Notes: a model not told the origin generated them from the sequence alone. Numbered from the stretch's first letter, positions 9,068-17,854 are shown. The stretch: DNA of 64,000 nucleotides from Pseudomonas sp. N40(2020) (GCF_014472415.1 NZ_JACSZV010000028.1:20854-84853), one strand, 5' to 3'. A program made the numbers and translations.

Positions 9068-9075
9068 TTGTTGTT
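9068..9075 (-). promoter_or_regulatory. Hfq/Crc-type CA motif in gltR leader
   Basis: AACAACAAGGA on the minus strand runs straight into the ribosome site of the GTG-started gltR. If used, carbon catabolite repression would also reach the uptake regulator. Inferred from the motif only. Confidence 0.45.
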
Positions 9076-9131
9076 GGAATTGGGGCGGATTATGCCTGAT
9101 GAACCTTGGAAATTTGTTGCCTGTTCTAACC

Positions 9132-9218
9132 TCATCGCTGGCAAGCCAGCTCCCACAAGGTCCTGCACACATCTTGAGAATGTATTCAATCCTGTGGGAG
9201 CTGGCTTGCCAGCGATGA
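9132..9218. repeat. REP doublet (GGAGCTGGCTTGCCAGCGATG class), outward orientation
   Basis: Two inverted copies, CATCGCTGGCAAGCCAGCTC and its complement, flank about 35 bases between glk and gltR. The orientation of the two arms is the reverse of most other doublets here (the GTGGGAG ends face each other). It separates edd-glk from gltR-gtrS. Confidence 0.88.
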
Positions 9219-9231
9219 AGGCGACTCGGTA

Positions 9232-10182
9232 TCAAGCCTGTTCGAGCGCAACACCGGCACCCACGAGGCCGGAATACGGTGCCGTCACCAGCCACACCGG
9301 AATGCCCGTGAAGTAATCGCTCATGCAGCCCTTGTCGGCAAAGCTGCGGGCGAAACCGCTCTCAAGGAAGAAATCGGCAAAGCGCGGAATCACGCCACCG
9401 ACGATGTACACCCCCCCTCGCCCGCCGGTGGTCAGCACGTTGTTGCCGGCCACTCGCCCGAGCCAGCAGCAGAACTGCTCCAGCACTTCCAGGGCAATCG
9501 GATCACCGGCCAGACCCGCAGCGGTGATCGATTCCGGGGTATCCAGTGTCGGCTCATGGCCATCCACTGCGCAGATCGCCCGGTAAACCCGTGGCAAGCC
9601 GCCGCCGCTCAACGCGGTTTCCGCGCTGACATGGCCGATCTCGTTATGGATGTGCTGCCACAACTGAGTTTCACGCGGGCTGCTCAACGGCAGATCGACG
9701 TGACCGCCCTCGCCCGGCAACGCGGCAAAACGGCCTTCACCCAAGTCGAGCAAAGTACCGACGCCAAGGCCAGTACCCGGCCCAATCACCACCGCCGGAC
9801 GCAACGGCTCCGGCGTGCCCTCGCAAACCACGCGAAACTCATCGGGCTGCAAACGAGTCATGCCCAGCGCCATCGCCGAGAAGTCGTTGACCAGCAACAA
9901 CTGCTCGACCTGCAAGGTTTTGCAGAACGCCGTGCGGCTCAGGCGCCAGTGGTTGTTGGTGAACTTGAATTCATCGCCGCTGACGGGGCCAGCCACTGAC
10001 AGGCACACCGAACCGATCGAACCGGGCGCCAGACCGAGCCCGCTCAGATAGAGGCTGATCGCCTCCTCCGGGCTGGCGTGGTCGGCCGTGGCCAGCACTT
10101 GAATCGATTCGAGTTGCTGATTTTTCCACAACGCAAACCGCGCGTTGGTGCCTCCGATGTCACCGACCAAAGCCAGTTTCAA
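9232..10182 (-). CDS. glk: Glucokinase
   Basis: Phosphorylates cytoplasmic glucose with ATP to glucose 6-phosphate. 316 residues, normal for proteobacterial Glk. The ATP motif VGDIGGTNARFAL begins at residue 6; VIGPGTGLGVG and LPGEGGHVD give the phosphate and sugar sites, and TTGGRGGVYIVGGVIPRFAD the adenosine region. The start is TTG at 10182: it overlaps the edd stop as TTGA, no ATG is available, and the conserved motif follows at once. Translation is therefore probably coupled to edd. Confidence 0.95.
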   Translation of the reverse strand: MKLALVGDIGGTNARFALWKNQQLESIQVLATADHASPEEAISLYLSGLGLAPGSIGSVCLSVAGPVSGDEFKFTNNHWRLSRTAFCKTLQVEQLLLVNDFSAMALGMTRLQPDEFRVVCEGTPEPLRPAVVIGPGTGLGVGTLLDLGEGRFAALPGEGGHVDLPLSSPRETQLWQHIHNEIGHVSAETALSGGGLPRVYRAICAVDGHEPTLDTPESITAAGLAGDPIALEVLEQFCCWLGRVAGNNVLTTGGRGGVYIVGGVIPRFADFFLESGFARSFADKGCMSDYFTGIPVWLVTAPYSGLVGAGVALEQA

Positions 10183-12005
10183 TTAAGCGTCTCCAGGGCA
10201 GAAGTGAAGGCGCTGGCGCCCTGCTCCGCCGAGCTGAAGGCCAAACGCATGAAGCCGAACAGTTCGCGACCGCTGCCAATGTTATTGCCCAACAGGCCTT
10301 TGGCAGGTTCGCGCGCGGCAAATTCTTCGGCGTCCACTTTGAGTTCCAAAGTGCCTTTGACGCCATCGACGCGGATGATATCGCCCTCTTGCACCCGCGC
10401 CAAAGCCCCACCGACATAAGCTTCAGGACTGACGTGGATCGCCGCCGGGATTTTCCCCGACGCGCCGGACATGCGCCCGTCGGTCACCAGCGCGACTTTG
10501 AAGCCGCGATCCTGCAGCACGCCGAGGAACGGCGTCATCTTGTGCAGCTCCGGCATGCCGTTGGAGCGCGGGCCCTGGAAGCGCATCACGGCGACGAAAT
10601 CCTTCTCCAGCAAACCGGCTTTGAACGCATCGGCCAGATCCTGCTGATCCTGGAACACCATGGCCGGCGCTTCGACGATCTGGTTTTCCAGCGCCACGGC
10701 GGACACCTTCATCACACCGCGACCAAGGTTGCCTTCCATCACCCGCAAGCCACCCTCCGCCGAGAATGCGCGAGCGACTGGACGCAGGATGTTTTCGTCG
10801 AGGCTGTCGATCGGGCCTTCGCGCCAAACCAGTTGACCGTTATCGAGGAACGGCTCTTTGGTGTATTGGCTCAAGCCGTGGCCGAGCACGGTGTTGACGT
10901 CTTCGTGCAGCAGGCCCGCCGCGAGCAGTTCGCGGATCAGGAACGACATGCCGCCAGCGGCCTGGAAGTGGTTGATGTCGGCTTTGCCGTTCGGGTAGAC
11001 GTGGCTCAGGGTCGGCACGACTTCAGAGAGGTCGGCCATGTCCTGCCAGGTCAGTTGAATGCCTGCGGCCATGGCGATGGCCGGCATGTGCAGGGTGTGG
11101 TTGGTCGAGCCGCCGGTGGCGTGCAGCGCAACAATCGAGTTGACCAGCGACTTCTCGTCGACGATTTCGCCGATCGGCATGAAGTTGCCGTTCTGTTTGG
11201 TCAGGCGCGTGACTTGATGCGCGGCTTCGCGGGTCAGGGCATCACGCAGCGGAGTGTTCGGATTGACGAAGGATGCGCCAGGCAAGTGCAGGCCCATGAC
11301 TTCCATCAGCAACTGGTTGGTGTTGGCGGTGCCGTAGAAGGTGCAGGTGCCCGGGCTGTGGTAGGACTTCATCTCCGATTCCAGCAGCTCTTCGCGGGTC
11401 GCCTTGCCTTCGGCGTACTTCTGCCGCACGTCGGCTTTTTCCTTGTTGGAAATACCGGAGACCATTGGCCCGCCCGGGACGAAAATCGTCGGCAGATGAC
11501 CGAAACGCAGGGAGCCCATCATCAGGCCCGGCACGATCTTGTCGCATATGCCAAGCATCAGCGCGCCGTCGAACATGTTGTGGGAAAGCGCCACCGCCGT
11601 GGACATCGCGATCACTTCGCGGCTCGGCAGGCTCAGTTCCATGCCCGGCTCGCCTTGGGTCACGCCGTCGCACATCGCCGGAGTGCCGCCGGCAAACTGG
11701 CCGACCGAGCCGATTTCGCGCAGGGCGTTTTTGATTTGTTCAGGAAAGACTTCGTACGGCTGATGCGCCGAGAGCATGTCGTTATAGGAAGAAACAATGG
11801 CGATGTTCGCCGAATTCATCATCCGCAGGCTGTGCTTGTCTTCGCTGCCACACCCGGCCACGCCGTGGGCGAAGTTGGCGCATTGCAGCTTGCCGCGCAT
11901 CGGGCCGTCAGTAGCGGCGCCGCGAATCAGTGCAAGGTAAGCCTGACGCGTAGCGCGGCTGCGGGCGATAAGCCGTTCGGTGACCTCAAGAACGCGGGGA
12001 TGCAT
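10179..12005 (-). CDS. edd: 6-phosphogluconate dehydratase
   Basis: First enzyme of the Entner-Doudoroff pathway: 6-phosphogluconate to 2-keto-3-deoxy-6-phosphogluconate. 608 residues, full length for the IlvD/Edd family. CGSEDKHSLRMMNSANIAIV, CDGVTQGEPGMELSLPSREV and the Fe-S cysteine region MLGICDKIVPGLMMGSLRFG are visible, as is the C-terminal VTDGRMSGASGKIPAAIHV. The ATG at 12005 has GGAG ten bases upstream. First gene of edd-glk-gltR-gtrS, divergent from gap, with a HexR operator 121 bases upstream. Confidence 0.97.
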   Translation of the reverse strand: MHPRVLEVTERLIARSRATRQAYLALIRGAATDGPMRGKLQCANFAHGVAGCGSEDKHSLRMMNSANIAIVSSYNDMLSAHQPYEVFPEQIKNALREIGSVGQFAGGTPAMCDGVTQGEPGMELSLPSREVIAMSTAVALSHNMFDGALMLGICDKIVPGLMMGSLRFGHLPTIFVPGGPMVSGISNKEKADVRQKYAEGKATREELLESEMKSYHSPGTCTFYGTANTNQLLMEVMGLHLPGASFVNPNTPLRDALTREAAHQVTRLTKQNGNFMPIGEIVDEKSLVNSIVALHATGGSTNHTLHMPAIAMAAGIQLTWQDMADLSEVVPTLSHVYPNGKADINHFQAAGGMSFLIRELLAAGLLHEDVNTVLGHGLSQYTKEPFLDNGQLVWREGPIDSLDENILRPVARAFSAEGGLRVMEGNLGRGVMKVSAVALENQIVEAPAMVFQDQQDLADAFKAGLLEKDFVAVMRFQGPRSNGMPELHKMTPFLGVLQDRGFKVALVTDGRMSGASGKIPAAIHVSPEAYVGGALARVQEGDIIRVDGVKGTLELKVDAEEFAAREPAKGLLGNNIGSGRELFGFMRLAFSSAEQGASAFTSALETLN

Positions 12006-12125
12006 GTGTAGAACTCCAGGCTAACGGATGTGGCGACCTGATTGTCTATGCTGATCAAACGCCGTTGTCGTTGGAATGACAGACGGCTTTTTTGACCATT
12101 CGGACCAGTTGATTCAGGTCACTCG

Positions 12126-12140
12126 TTGTAGATAAAACAA
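12126..12140. promoter_or_regulatory. HexR operator (edd side)
   Basis: TTGTAGATAAAACAA is an exact TTGT-N7-ACAA, the recognition sequence established for HexR in Pseudomonas. On the minus strand it covers a TATCTA -10-like element, so HexR would block edd transcription until 2-keto-3-deoxy-6-phosphogluconate releases it. hexR itself is not in the window. Confidence 0.75.
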
Positions 12141-12160
12141 AATATTGCCACTAAAAAGGC

Positions 12161-12188
12161 TTGTTTTCTATTTTTATGCGAATAATCT
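12161..12188 (+). promoter_or_regulatory. Candidate sigma-70 promoter of gap
   Basis: TTGTTT at 12161-12166 and TAATCT at 12183-12188 with a 16-base spacer. The second HexR operator begins at the last base of the -10, consistent with repression by covering the start site. Inferred from consensus only. Confidence 0.4.
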
Positions 12189-12202
12189 TGTAATTCCAAC
12201 AA
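12188..12202. promoter_or_regulatory. HexR operator (gap side)
   Basis: TTGTAATTCCAACAA is a second exact TTGT-N7-ACAA, 23 bases before the gap start codon and overlapping the presumed transcription start. Two sites, one for each divergent gene, match the arrangement described for P. putida. Confidence 0.75.
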
Positions 12203-12205
12203 CAA
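12198..12205 (+). promoter_or_regulatory. Hfq/Crc-type CA motif in gap leader
   Basis: AACAACAAAAC lies 20 bases before the gap ATG and overlaps the right half of the HexR operator. As RNA it fits AAnAAnAA. It would only matter if transcription starts upstream of it, which the overlap with the HexR operator leaves uncertain. Confidence 0.4.
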
Positions 12206-12225
12206 AACGACGGCGGCGCTGTTTC

Positions 12226-13227
12226 ATGACTCTTCGAATCGCAATCAATGGTTTTGGCCGCATCGGCCGTAATGTCCTGCGCGCACTGTATACCCAAGGC
12301 TATCGACAGGATTTGCAGATTGTCGCCATCAACGATCTGGGCGACAGCTCGATCAACGCGCATCTGCTCAAATACGACACCGTTCACGGCACTTTCGATG
12401 CACAGGTCGAGCATGACAACGAGAGCCTGACTGTCAACGGCGACCGCATTGCGGTCAGCGCCATTCGTAACCCGGCCGAACTGCCATGGGCTGCCGAAAA
12501 GATTGATGTGGTATTCGAATGCACCGGTCTTTTTACCGACCGTGCCAAAGCCGCCGCGCATATTACTGCCGGCGCACGCAAAGTGATCATCTCGGCCCCG
12601 GCCAAAGGTGCAGACGCCACCGTGGTCTATGGTGTGAACCACGACATTCTGCGCCAGTCGCACCAGATCATCTCCAACGCTTCGTGCACCACCAACTGCC
12701 TGGCGCCTGTGGCGCAGGTGTTGCACCGCGAACTGGGGATCGAAAGCGGTCTGATGACCACCATCCACGCCTACACCAACGACCAGAACCTGACCGACGT
12801 CTATCACACCGACCCGTACCGCGCGCGTTCGGCCACGCAGAACATGATCCCGAGCAAGACCGGCGCCGCTGAAGCGGTGGGTCTGGTGCTGCCGGAACTG
12901 GCAGGCAAACTGACCGGCATGGCCGTGCGGGTGCCGGTGATCAATGTGTCGCTGGTGGATCTGACCGTTCAACTGAAGAAAGAAGCCACTGCCGAGGAAG
13001 TGAATGCACTGCTCAAAGCAGCGAGCCAGCATTCGAAAATTTTGGGTTACAACACGTTGCCGCTGGTCTCCAGTGACTTCAACCACAACCCGCTGTCGTC
13101 GATCTTCGACGCCAACCACACCAAATCCAGCGGCAAACTGCTGAAAGTGCTGGCCTGGTATGACAACGAGTGGGGGTTCTCCAACCGTATGCTGGATAAC
13201 TGCCTGGCGCTGTGTAACGCCGAGTAA
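12226..13227 (+). CDS. gap: Glyceraldehyde-3-phosphate dehydrogenase, type I
   Basis: Oxidises glyceraldehyde 3-phosphate from the Entner-Doudoroff pathway. 333 residues. Nucleotide-binding motif INGFGRIGRNVLRAL at residue 6, NDLGD near 38, and the catalytic Cys154 in ISNASCTTNCLAP. The ATG at 12226 starts the conserved TLRIAINGFGRIG; an upstream in-frame ATG at 12145 would add 27 non-conserved residues and run through the promoter. Divergent from edd and controlled with it by HexR. Confidence 0.96.
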   Translation: MTLRIAINGFGRIGRNVLRALYTQGYRQDLQIVAINDLGDSSINAHLLKYDTVHGTFDAQVEHDNESLTVNGDRIAVSAIRNPAELPWAAEKIDVVFECTGLFTDRAKAAAHITAGARKVIISAPAKGADATVVYGVNHDILRQSHQIISNASCTTNCLAPVAQVLHRELGIESGLMTTIHAYTNDQNLTDVYHTDPYRARSATQNMIPSKTGAAEAVGLVLPELAGKLTGMAVRVPVINVSLVDLTVQLKKEATAEEVNALLKAASQHSKILGYNTLPLVSSDFNHNPLSSIFDANHTKSSGKLLKVLAWYDNEWGFSNRMLDNCLALCNAE

Positions 13228-13245
13228 TCCAAAGAATCCCCTATC

Positions 13246-13339
13246 CCTGTGGGAGCGAGCCTGCTCGCGAATACGATGTGTCATTCAACATTTATGTTGG
13301 TAGATACACCGCTTTCGCGAGCAGGCTCGCTCCCACAGG
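13246..13339. repeat. REP doublet (GTGGGAGCGAGCCTGCTCGCGA class)
   Basis: Inverted copies CCTGTGGGAGCGAGCCTGCT and complement enclose about 45 bases just after gap. It may serve as a transcript end for gap, since no U-tract terminator is visible. Confidence 0.9.
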
Positions 13340-13381
13340 TTTCAATTTCAATTTGAAATCAAGGCTTGACCATACGGGCGG

Positions 13382-13398
13382 ATGATAAGCATTATCAT
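13382..13398. promoter_or_regulatory. Fur box upstream of ECF sigma gene
   Basis: ATGATAAGCATTATCAT is a perfect 7-3-7 inverted repeat resembling the Fur consensus GATAATGATAATCATTATC, 26 bases before the GTG of the sigma gene. It predicts iron repression of the sigma/antisigma/receptor genes. Confidence 0.75.
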
Positions 13399-13424
13399 TC
13401 GCTTGAAATCGATCAGGTCACCCC

Positions 13425-13943
13425 GTGAGTCAATCACACTTCAACCACGTCTTCCTCACCCAGCGCCTCTCGCTGCTGCGTACGCTGGAACGGATGGTCA
13501 ACAATCACAGCACCGCTGAAGACTTGTTGCAGGAAACCTACCTGCGCGTGACGCGGGCGCTTAGCGAGCGGGCCATCGATCATCTGGAACCCTTTGTCTT
13601 CCAGACCGCACGAAATCTGGCGCTGGATCATTTGCGTGCGCGCAAGATCCATTCGCGCACCATGGTCGATGACGTGCCGCAGGACGTGGTGCACAGCATC
13701 GCCGCCCCCGCCAGCAGCGCCGAAGACGCCGCCCACGCCGAACAATTGCTGGAGCGCCTGAACGTGAGCCTCAGTGAACTCAGCCCGCGTCAGCAGCAGA
13801 TTTTCATCCTCAGCCGTTTGCACGGGCACAGCTACCAGGAAATCGCCGACGAATTGAATGTCTCGCTCAGCACCGTGCAGAAAGAACTGAAACTGATCAT
13901 GACCATTTGCATAGGCGTCGCCGAGCGCTTGAATGGCGACTGA
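13425..13943 (+). CDS. FecI-like ECF sigma factor (heme uptake)
   Basis: Sigma-70 factor of the iron-starvation ECF group, 172 residues. Region 2 is seen in LRTLERMVNNHSTAEDLLQE and YLRVTRAL, and region 4 in LSELSPRQQQIFILSRLHGH followed by SYQEIADELNVSLSTVQKEL. The start is GTG at 13425, behind a Fur box. It is followed by a FecR-type regulator and a heme-type TonB receptor, so it should direct receptor transcription when the receptor is occupied. The set resembles HxuI-HxuR-HxuA of P. aeruginosa; the exact orthology is not proven. Confidence 0.9.
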   Translation: MSQSHFNHVFLTQRLSLLRTLERMVNNHSTAEDLLQETYLRVTRALSERAIDHLEPFVFQTARNLALDHLRARKIHSRTMVDDVPQDVVHSIAAPASSAEDAAHAEQLLERLNVSLSELSPRQQQIFILSRLHGHSYQEIADELNVSLSTVQKELKLIMTICIGVAERLNGD

Positions 13944-14068
13944 GACTGTAGGCTCTTTCTGTAAGTGCCAGGTTCGACTGCACTGATCATCGGGCTTTGT
14001 TACCCTTGCCCGACTTTTACGCTTCACTAAAAAAAACAGCCGTGCACAGACACTGCCGAGGAAACACC

Positions 14069-15034
14069 GTGACGGACACCCACCGCTCGCCTTCGCCCGA
14101 ATCGGCGCAGGATGCTGCACTTGCAATGGACCAGGCACTGGACTGGCTCATCGTACTCGGCAGTCCGAATGAAGAGCAGACCCGGCAGTTTCACGCGTGG
14201 CTGTCGGCTGATCCGTTGAATGCCGAGGCGTTTGCCAAGGCACAGGCGATCTGGGATGGCCCGCAAATCGCCCAATGCGCGCAAACCCTGGCTTTGCGAC
14301 CTGCGAAAGTTACCGTCCTCAAGCGTCTGCGTCCGCACTGGAAACCGCTGGCCACCGCTGCGGTGCTGCTGCTCGGGTTGTTCAGCTTCAGTAATTTGCC
14401 GATGCGCTTGCAGGCCGATCACCTGACCATGGTCGGCGAACGCCAGCGCCTGCAACTGGAGGACGGCTCGAAAGTCCTGCTCAACACCAACTCGGCATTC
14501 TCCAGCACCATCAATGATCAGCAACGCGTCGCACGGCTGTATCAGGGCGAGGCGTTTTTCGAGATCGCCGGCAGCCGCAACCAACCGCTGGAAATCGATG
14601 CCGGCCCGGTCAAAGCCAGCGTGCATGACACTGCATTTGCCGTGCGCTATCTGGACGGCGTGGCGCAGGTCAATGTGCAGCGCGGCGATGTCGATTTGCG
14701 CGCCGCCCATAACGATGCCCGGGTGCGTCTCTCCGCCGGGGAAAGCATCCGCATCGGCCCCAACGGTTTCGACCGCCCGGCCAAGCTCGACGCAAATACC
14801 GATCTGGCCTGGGTGCAAGGTCGACTGGTGTTCGAGAACTGCCCGCTGAATCAGGTGCTGGCCGAGCTGCGCCGCTACTATCCGGGTTGGATCATTAACA
14901 CCAACGAGCAGTTGGCCGACGTCAACGTCACGGGTAACTACCGCCTCGATCAACCCCTCGACGTGGTGCGCTCCCTCGCTCACATCACCTCGGCGCGGCT
15001 GCAGGAATTCCCCGCGCTGGTGATCCTGAACTAA
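14069..15034 (+). CDS. FecR-family anti-sigma/signal transducer
   Basis: Single-pass inner-membrane regulator, 321 residues. An N-terminal cytoplasmic domain (AMDQALDWLIVLGSPNEEQT, DUF4880-like) is followed by one membrane helix around residues 90-110 (WKPLATAAVLLLGLFSFS) and a periplasmic FecR domain (RLQLEDGSKVLLNTNSAF ... YQGEAFFEIA). The GTG at 14069 has GAGGA 6 bases upstream; a longer TTG reading is unlikely. It receives the signal from the receptor's N-terminal domain and controls the sigma factor encoded just upstream. Confidence 0.9.
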   Translation: MTDTHRSPSPESAQDAALAMDQALDWLIVLGSPNEEQTRQFHAWLSADPLNAEAFAKAQAIWDGPQIAQCAQTLALRPAKVTVLKRLRPHWKPLATAAVLLLGLFSFSNLPMRLQADHLTMVGERQRLQLEDGSKVLLNTNSAFSSTINDQQRVARLYQGEAFFEIAGSRNQPLEIDAGPVKASVHDTAFAVRYLDGVAQVNVQRGDVDLRAAHNDARVRLSAGESIRIGPNGFDRPAKLDANTDLAWVQGRLVFENCPLNQVLAELRRYYPGWIINTNEQLADVNVTGNYRLDQPLDVVRSLAHITSARLQEFPALVILN

Positions 15035-15050
15035 ATGAGAATTATTTTTA
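15033..15050. promoter_or_regulatory. Fur-like box upstream of the heme receptor
   Basis: AAATGAGAATTATTTTTA overlaps the fecR stop codon and resembles one and a half Fur hexamer repeats (ATGAGAAT-ATT). It suggests direct iron control of the receptor in addition to the sigma cascade. Imperfect match. Confidence 0.45.
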
Positions 15051-15156
15051 CTCGATAGCCGAAGCACGTACGTCTAGTTATAGCCAATGCAATTGATTCG
15101 CATCTTCGGACGCTAATCAGCACCTATAAAGATTCGTGCGACACGGAGCGCTATCG

Positions 15157-17742
15157 ATGTCCTCACGCCTTACCCGCCAGACCTCTTCCCCTTCCCGCGT
15201 ATTGTCGCTGCTGACCGCTGCCATCCTCATGGCCGGTACGGCGCCGCTGCTGGCCGCCACCGAGCAACCGGCGCGCAACATGGGCGATTACTCGTTCGCC
15301 ATCGGCCAGCAACCGCTGGTGTCGGCACTCAATGCCTTCACCACCGTCACTGGCTGGCAAGTCGGCTTGCCGGCAGAACTGGGTCAGGGCGTATCGTCGC
15401 CGGGCGTGCGCGGCTCGCTGCCACCGGAAAAAGCCCTTGAGCGCCTGTTGGTGGGGACCAACTTGAGCTTCCGCAAACTGAGCAACAACAACGTCGTGCT
15501 GGAAAAACGCAGTAGCAGCGGCGCACTGAATCTGGATCAGGTGACCATCAGCGCCACCCGACAGGAACAGTCGGTGAACAGCGTGCCAAGTACCGTCACC
15601 GTGCACACCCGTGAAGAACTGGATCGCAACAACGTCAACACGATCAAGGATCTGGTGCGCTACGAGCCAGGTGTTTCCGTCGGCGGCGCCGGCCAGCGTG
15701 GCGGCATCAGCGGCTACAACATCCGTGGCATCGACGGCGACCGCATCCTCACGCAGGTTGACGGCGTCGAAGTACCGGACGGTTTCTTCAACGGCCCGTA
15801 CGCCAAGACCCAGCGCAATTACGTTGACCCGGAAATCGTCAAACGCGTGGAAATTCTCCGTGGCCCGGCCTCGGTGCTGTACGGCAGCAACGCCATCGGC
15901 GGCGCCGTCAGCTATTACACACTCGATCCGGACGACATCATCAAACCCGGCAAAGACGTCGGCGCCCGCCTGAAAACCGGTTACAGCTCGGCCGATGACA
16001 GCTGGCTGAAATCCGCCACCGTCGCCGGCCGAGCCGATCAGTTCGACGGTTTGCTCCACTACAGCCAGCGCGACGGCCACGAAACCGACTCCTATGGCAG
16101 CAACAACGGCACAGGCCTTGAGCGCACCGCCGCCAACCCGGAAGACGTCAAGGCAACCAACGTGCTGGCCAAGATCGGCTGGAACTACAGCGACGATTCG
16201 CGCCTTGGCCTGACCTACGAAAAGTACAAGGATGATCGCGACACCGATCAGAAAAGTGCCTACGGCGGCCCGTACTTCAATGGCGCCCCGACCATTCCGA
16301 ACAGCGTGCTGCCCGGCGGCATGTACCAGTGGCGCACCGGTAACGACACCATCACCCGTGAGCGTTTTGGCATTGAACACAGCTTCGCCCTCGACAGCCT
16401 GCTGGTCGACAACGTGAAGTGGAGCCTCAACCATCAGATCGCCAAAACCGACCAGAGCACCGAAGAGTATTACTACCCGATCACCCGAAAAGTGCTGCGC
16501 ACCCGCGACACGATTTACGAGGAAAAGCAGTGGGTATTCGATGCGCAACTGGACAAGGCGTTCGCCATCGCTGACACCGATCACGTGCTGACTTACGGCA
16601 CCACCATCAAGCAGCAGAAAGTCACCGGCTCGCGCAGCGGCGACGGCACGTGCCTGGCGGTCGGTCGTGGCTGCACGGCGATTGGTGCAACCAGTACCGC
16701 TGACGTATTGGCCAAGGCCACTGACTTCCCGGACCCGACCATCAACACCTACAGCCTGTTCGCCCAGGATCAGATCAGCTGGAACAACTGGACCTTCCTG
16801 CCGGGCCTGCGCTACGACTACACCCAGCTCAAGCCGCACATCACTCAGGAATTCCTCAACACCGTGAACGCTGACGGCACGGACACGGTCAGCGAGAAGA
16901 ACAAGACCTGGCACAAAGTCTCGCCGAAATTCGGCCTGACCTACGCCTTTAACGACAACTACACCTGGTACGGTCAGTACGCCGAAGGCTTCCGCACCCC
17001 GACCGCGAAAGCGCTGTACGGTCGCTTCGAGAACAACACCACCGGTTATACCGTGGCGCCGAACCCGGATCTGGAGCCGGAAAAAAGCAAAAGCTATGAA
17101 ACCGGTCTGCGCGGCAATTTCGAGTCGGGCTCGTTCGATGTGGCGGTGTTCTACAACAAGTATCGCGACTTCATTAATGAAGACGCGGTGAAGCCGGGCG
17201 ATGACGAACTGACCTTCCAGAGCAACAACATCAAGCACGCGACCATCAAGGGTGCCGAAGTCAAAGGACGTCTGAACCTGGACTCGTTCGGCGCGCCGCA
17301 AGGCCTGTACACCCAAGGCTCGATCGCCTACGCCTACGGTCGCAACGACGACACCGGCGAGCCGCTCAACAGCGTTAATCCGCTGACCGGCGTGTTCGGC
17401 CTGGGTTACGACCAGGACAACTACGGTGGCCTGCTGAGCTGGACGTTGGTGAAGAAGAAGGATCGCGTCGACGACACCAACTTCAAGTCGCCGGATGGCG
17501 TCAGCAGCCAGTTCAAGTCGCCGGGCTTCGGCCTTCTTGATCTGACCGGGTTCTACAAAGTCACCGACGACATCACCGTCAGCGGCGGCATTTACAACCT
17601 GACCGACAAGAAATACTGGCTGTGGGATGACGTGCGCGGTTACGACAGCGTCGGCGAAGCCTCGGTGACGCAACCGGCCAACCTCGATCGCCTGACCCAA
17701 CCGGGTCGCAACTTCGCGATCAATCTGATCTGGGACATCTGA
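15157..17742 (+). CDS. TonB-dependent heme/hemoprotein receptor with signalling domain
   Basis: Outer-membrane receptor, 861 residues. Signal peptide to about LLAATE; STN signalling domain from YSFAIGQQPLVSALNAF to NNVVLEKR; TonB box DQVTISATR; plug with NTIKDLVRYEPGVSV and VEILRGPASVLYGSNAIGG; then a 22-strand barrel. FRTPTAKALYG followed by NPDLEPEKS are the FRAP- and NPDL-type boxes of heme/hemoglobin receptors. The start at 15157 has GGAG 8 bases upstream; an in-frame GTG at 15136 is less likely. The ECF/FecR pair upstream and heme oxygenase downstream support heme as ligand. Closest remembered relative is HxuA of P. aeruginosa. Confidence 0.92.
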   Translation: MSSRLTRQTSSPSRVLSLLTAAILMAGTAPLLAATEQPARNMGDYSFAIGQQPLVSALNAFTTVTGWQVGLPAELGQGVSSPGVRGSLPPEKALERLLVGTNLSFRKLSNNNVVLEKRSSSGALNLDQVTISATRQEQSVNSVPSTVTVHTREELDRNNVNTIKDLVRYEPGVSVGGAGQRGGISGYNIRGIDGDRILTQVDGVEVPDGFFNGPYAKTQRNYVDPEIVKRVEILRGPASVLYGSNAIGGAVSYYTLDPDDIIKPGKDVGARLKTGYSSADDSWLKSATVAGRADQFDGLLHYSQRDGHETDSYGSNNGTGLERTAANPEDVKATNVLAKIGWNYSDDSRLGLTYEKYKDDRDTDQKSAYGGPYFNGAPTIPNSVLPGGMYQWRTGNDTITRERFGIEHSFALDSLLVDNVKWSLNHQIAKTDQSTEEYYYPITRKVLRTRDTIYEEKQWVFDAQLDKAFAIADTDHVLTYGTTIKQQKVTGSRSGDGTCLAVGRGCTAIGATSTADVLAKATDFPDPTINTYSLFAQDQISWNNWTFLPGLRYDYTQLKPHITQEFLNTVNADGTDTVSEKNKTWHKVSPKFGLTYAFNDNYTWYGQYAEGFRTPTAKALYGRFENNTTGYTVAPNPDLEPEKSKSYETGLRGNFESGSFDVAVFYNKYRDFINEDAVKPGDDELTFQSNNIKHATIKGAEVKGRLNLDSFGAPQGLYTQGSIAYAYGRNDDTGEPLNSVNPLTGVFGLGYDQDNYGGLLSWTLVKKKDRVDDTNFKSPDGVSSQFKSPGFGLLDLTGFYKVTDDITVSGGIYNLTDKKYWLWDDVRGYDSVGEASVTQPANLDRLTQPGRNFAINLIWDI

Positions 17743-17752
17743 TCCCGTCGAA

Positions 17753-17794
17753 CTCACTGCGCGTGTTGATACGCCGCGCAGTGAGGCTTTTTTT
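17753..17794 (+). terminator. Rho-independent terminator after the receptor
   Basis: An 11-bp perfect stem CTCACTGCGCG / CGCGCAGTGAG with an 11-base loop, followed by GCTTTTTTTAC. It separates the receptor from heme oxygenase. Confidence 0.85.
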
Positions 17795-17854
17795 ACTGTC
17801 CGGCGCTATCCCGTTCGTCTCGTTATCAAGCGCCTCTTTTATCAAGGACATGTC

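Noticed and set aside
9055..9189. 45-residue N-terminal extension of GltR
   Set aside because: It is encoded by a REP doublet and leader; the receiver domain and ribosome site fit the GTG at 9054.
15163..17757. 864-codon open frame antisense to the heme receptor
   Set aside because: It mirrors the receptor's codon pattern in GC-rich DNA, has no recognisable domain, and the plus-strand gene is certain.
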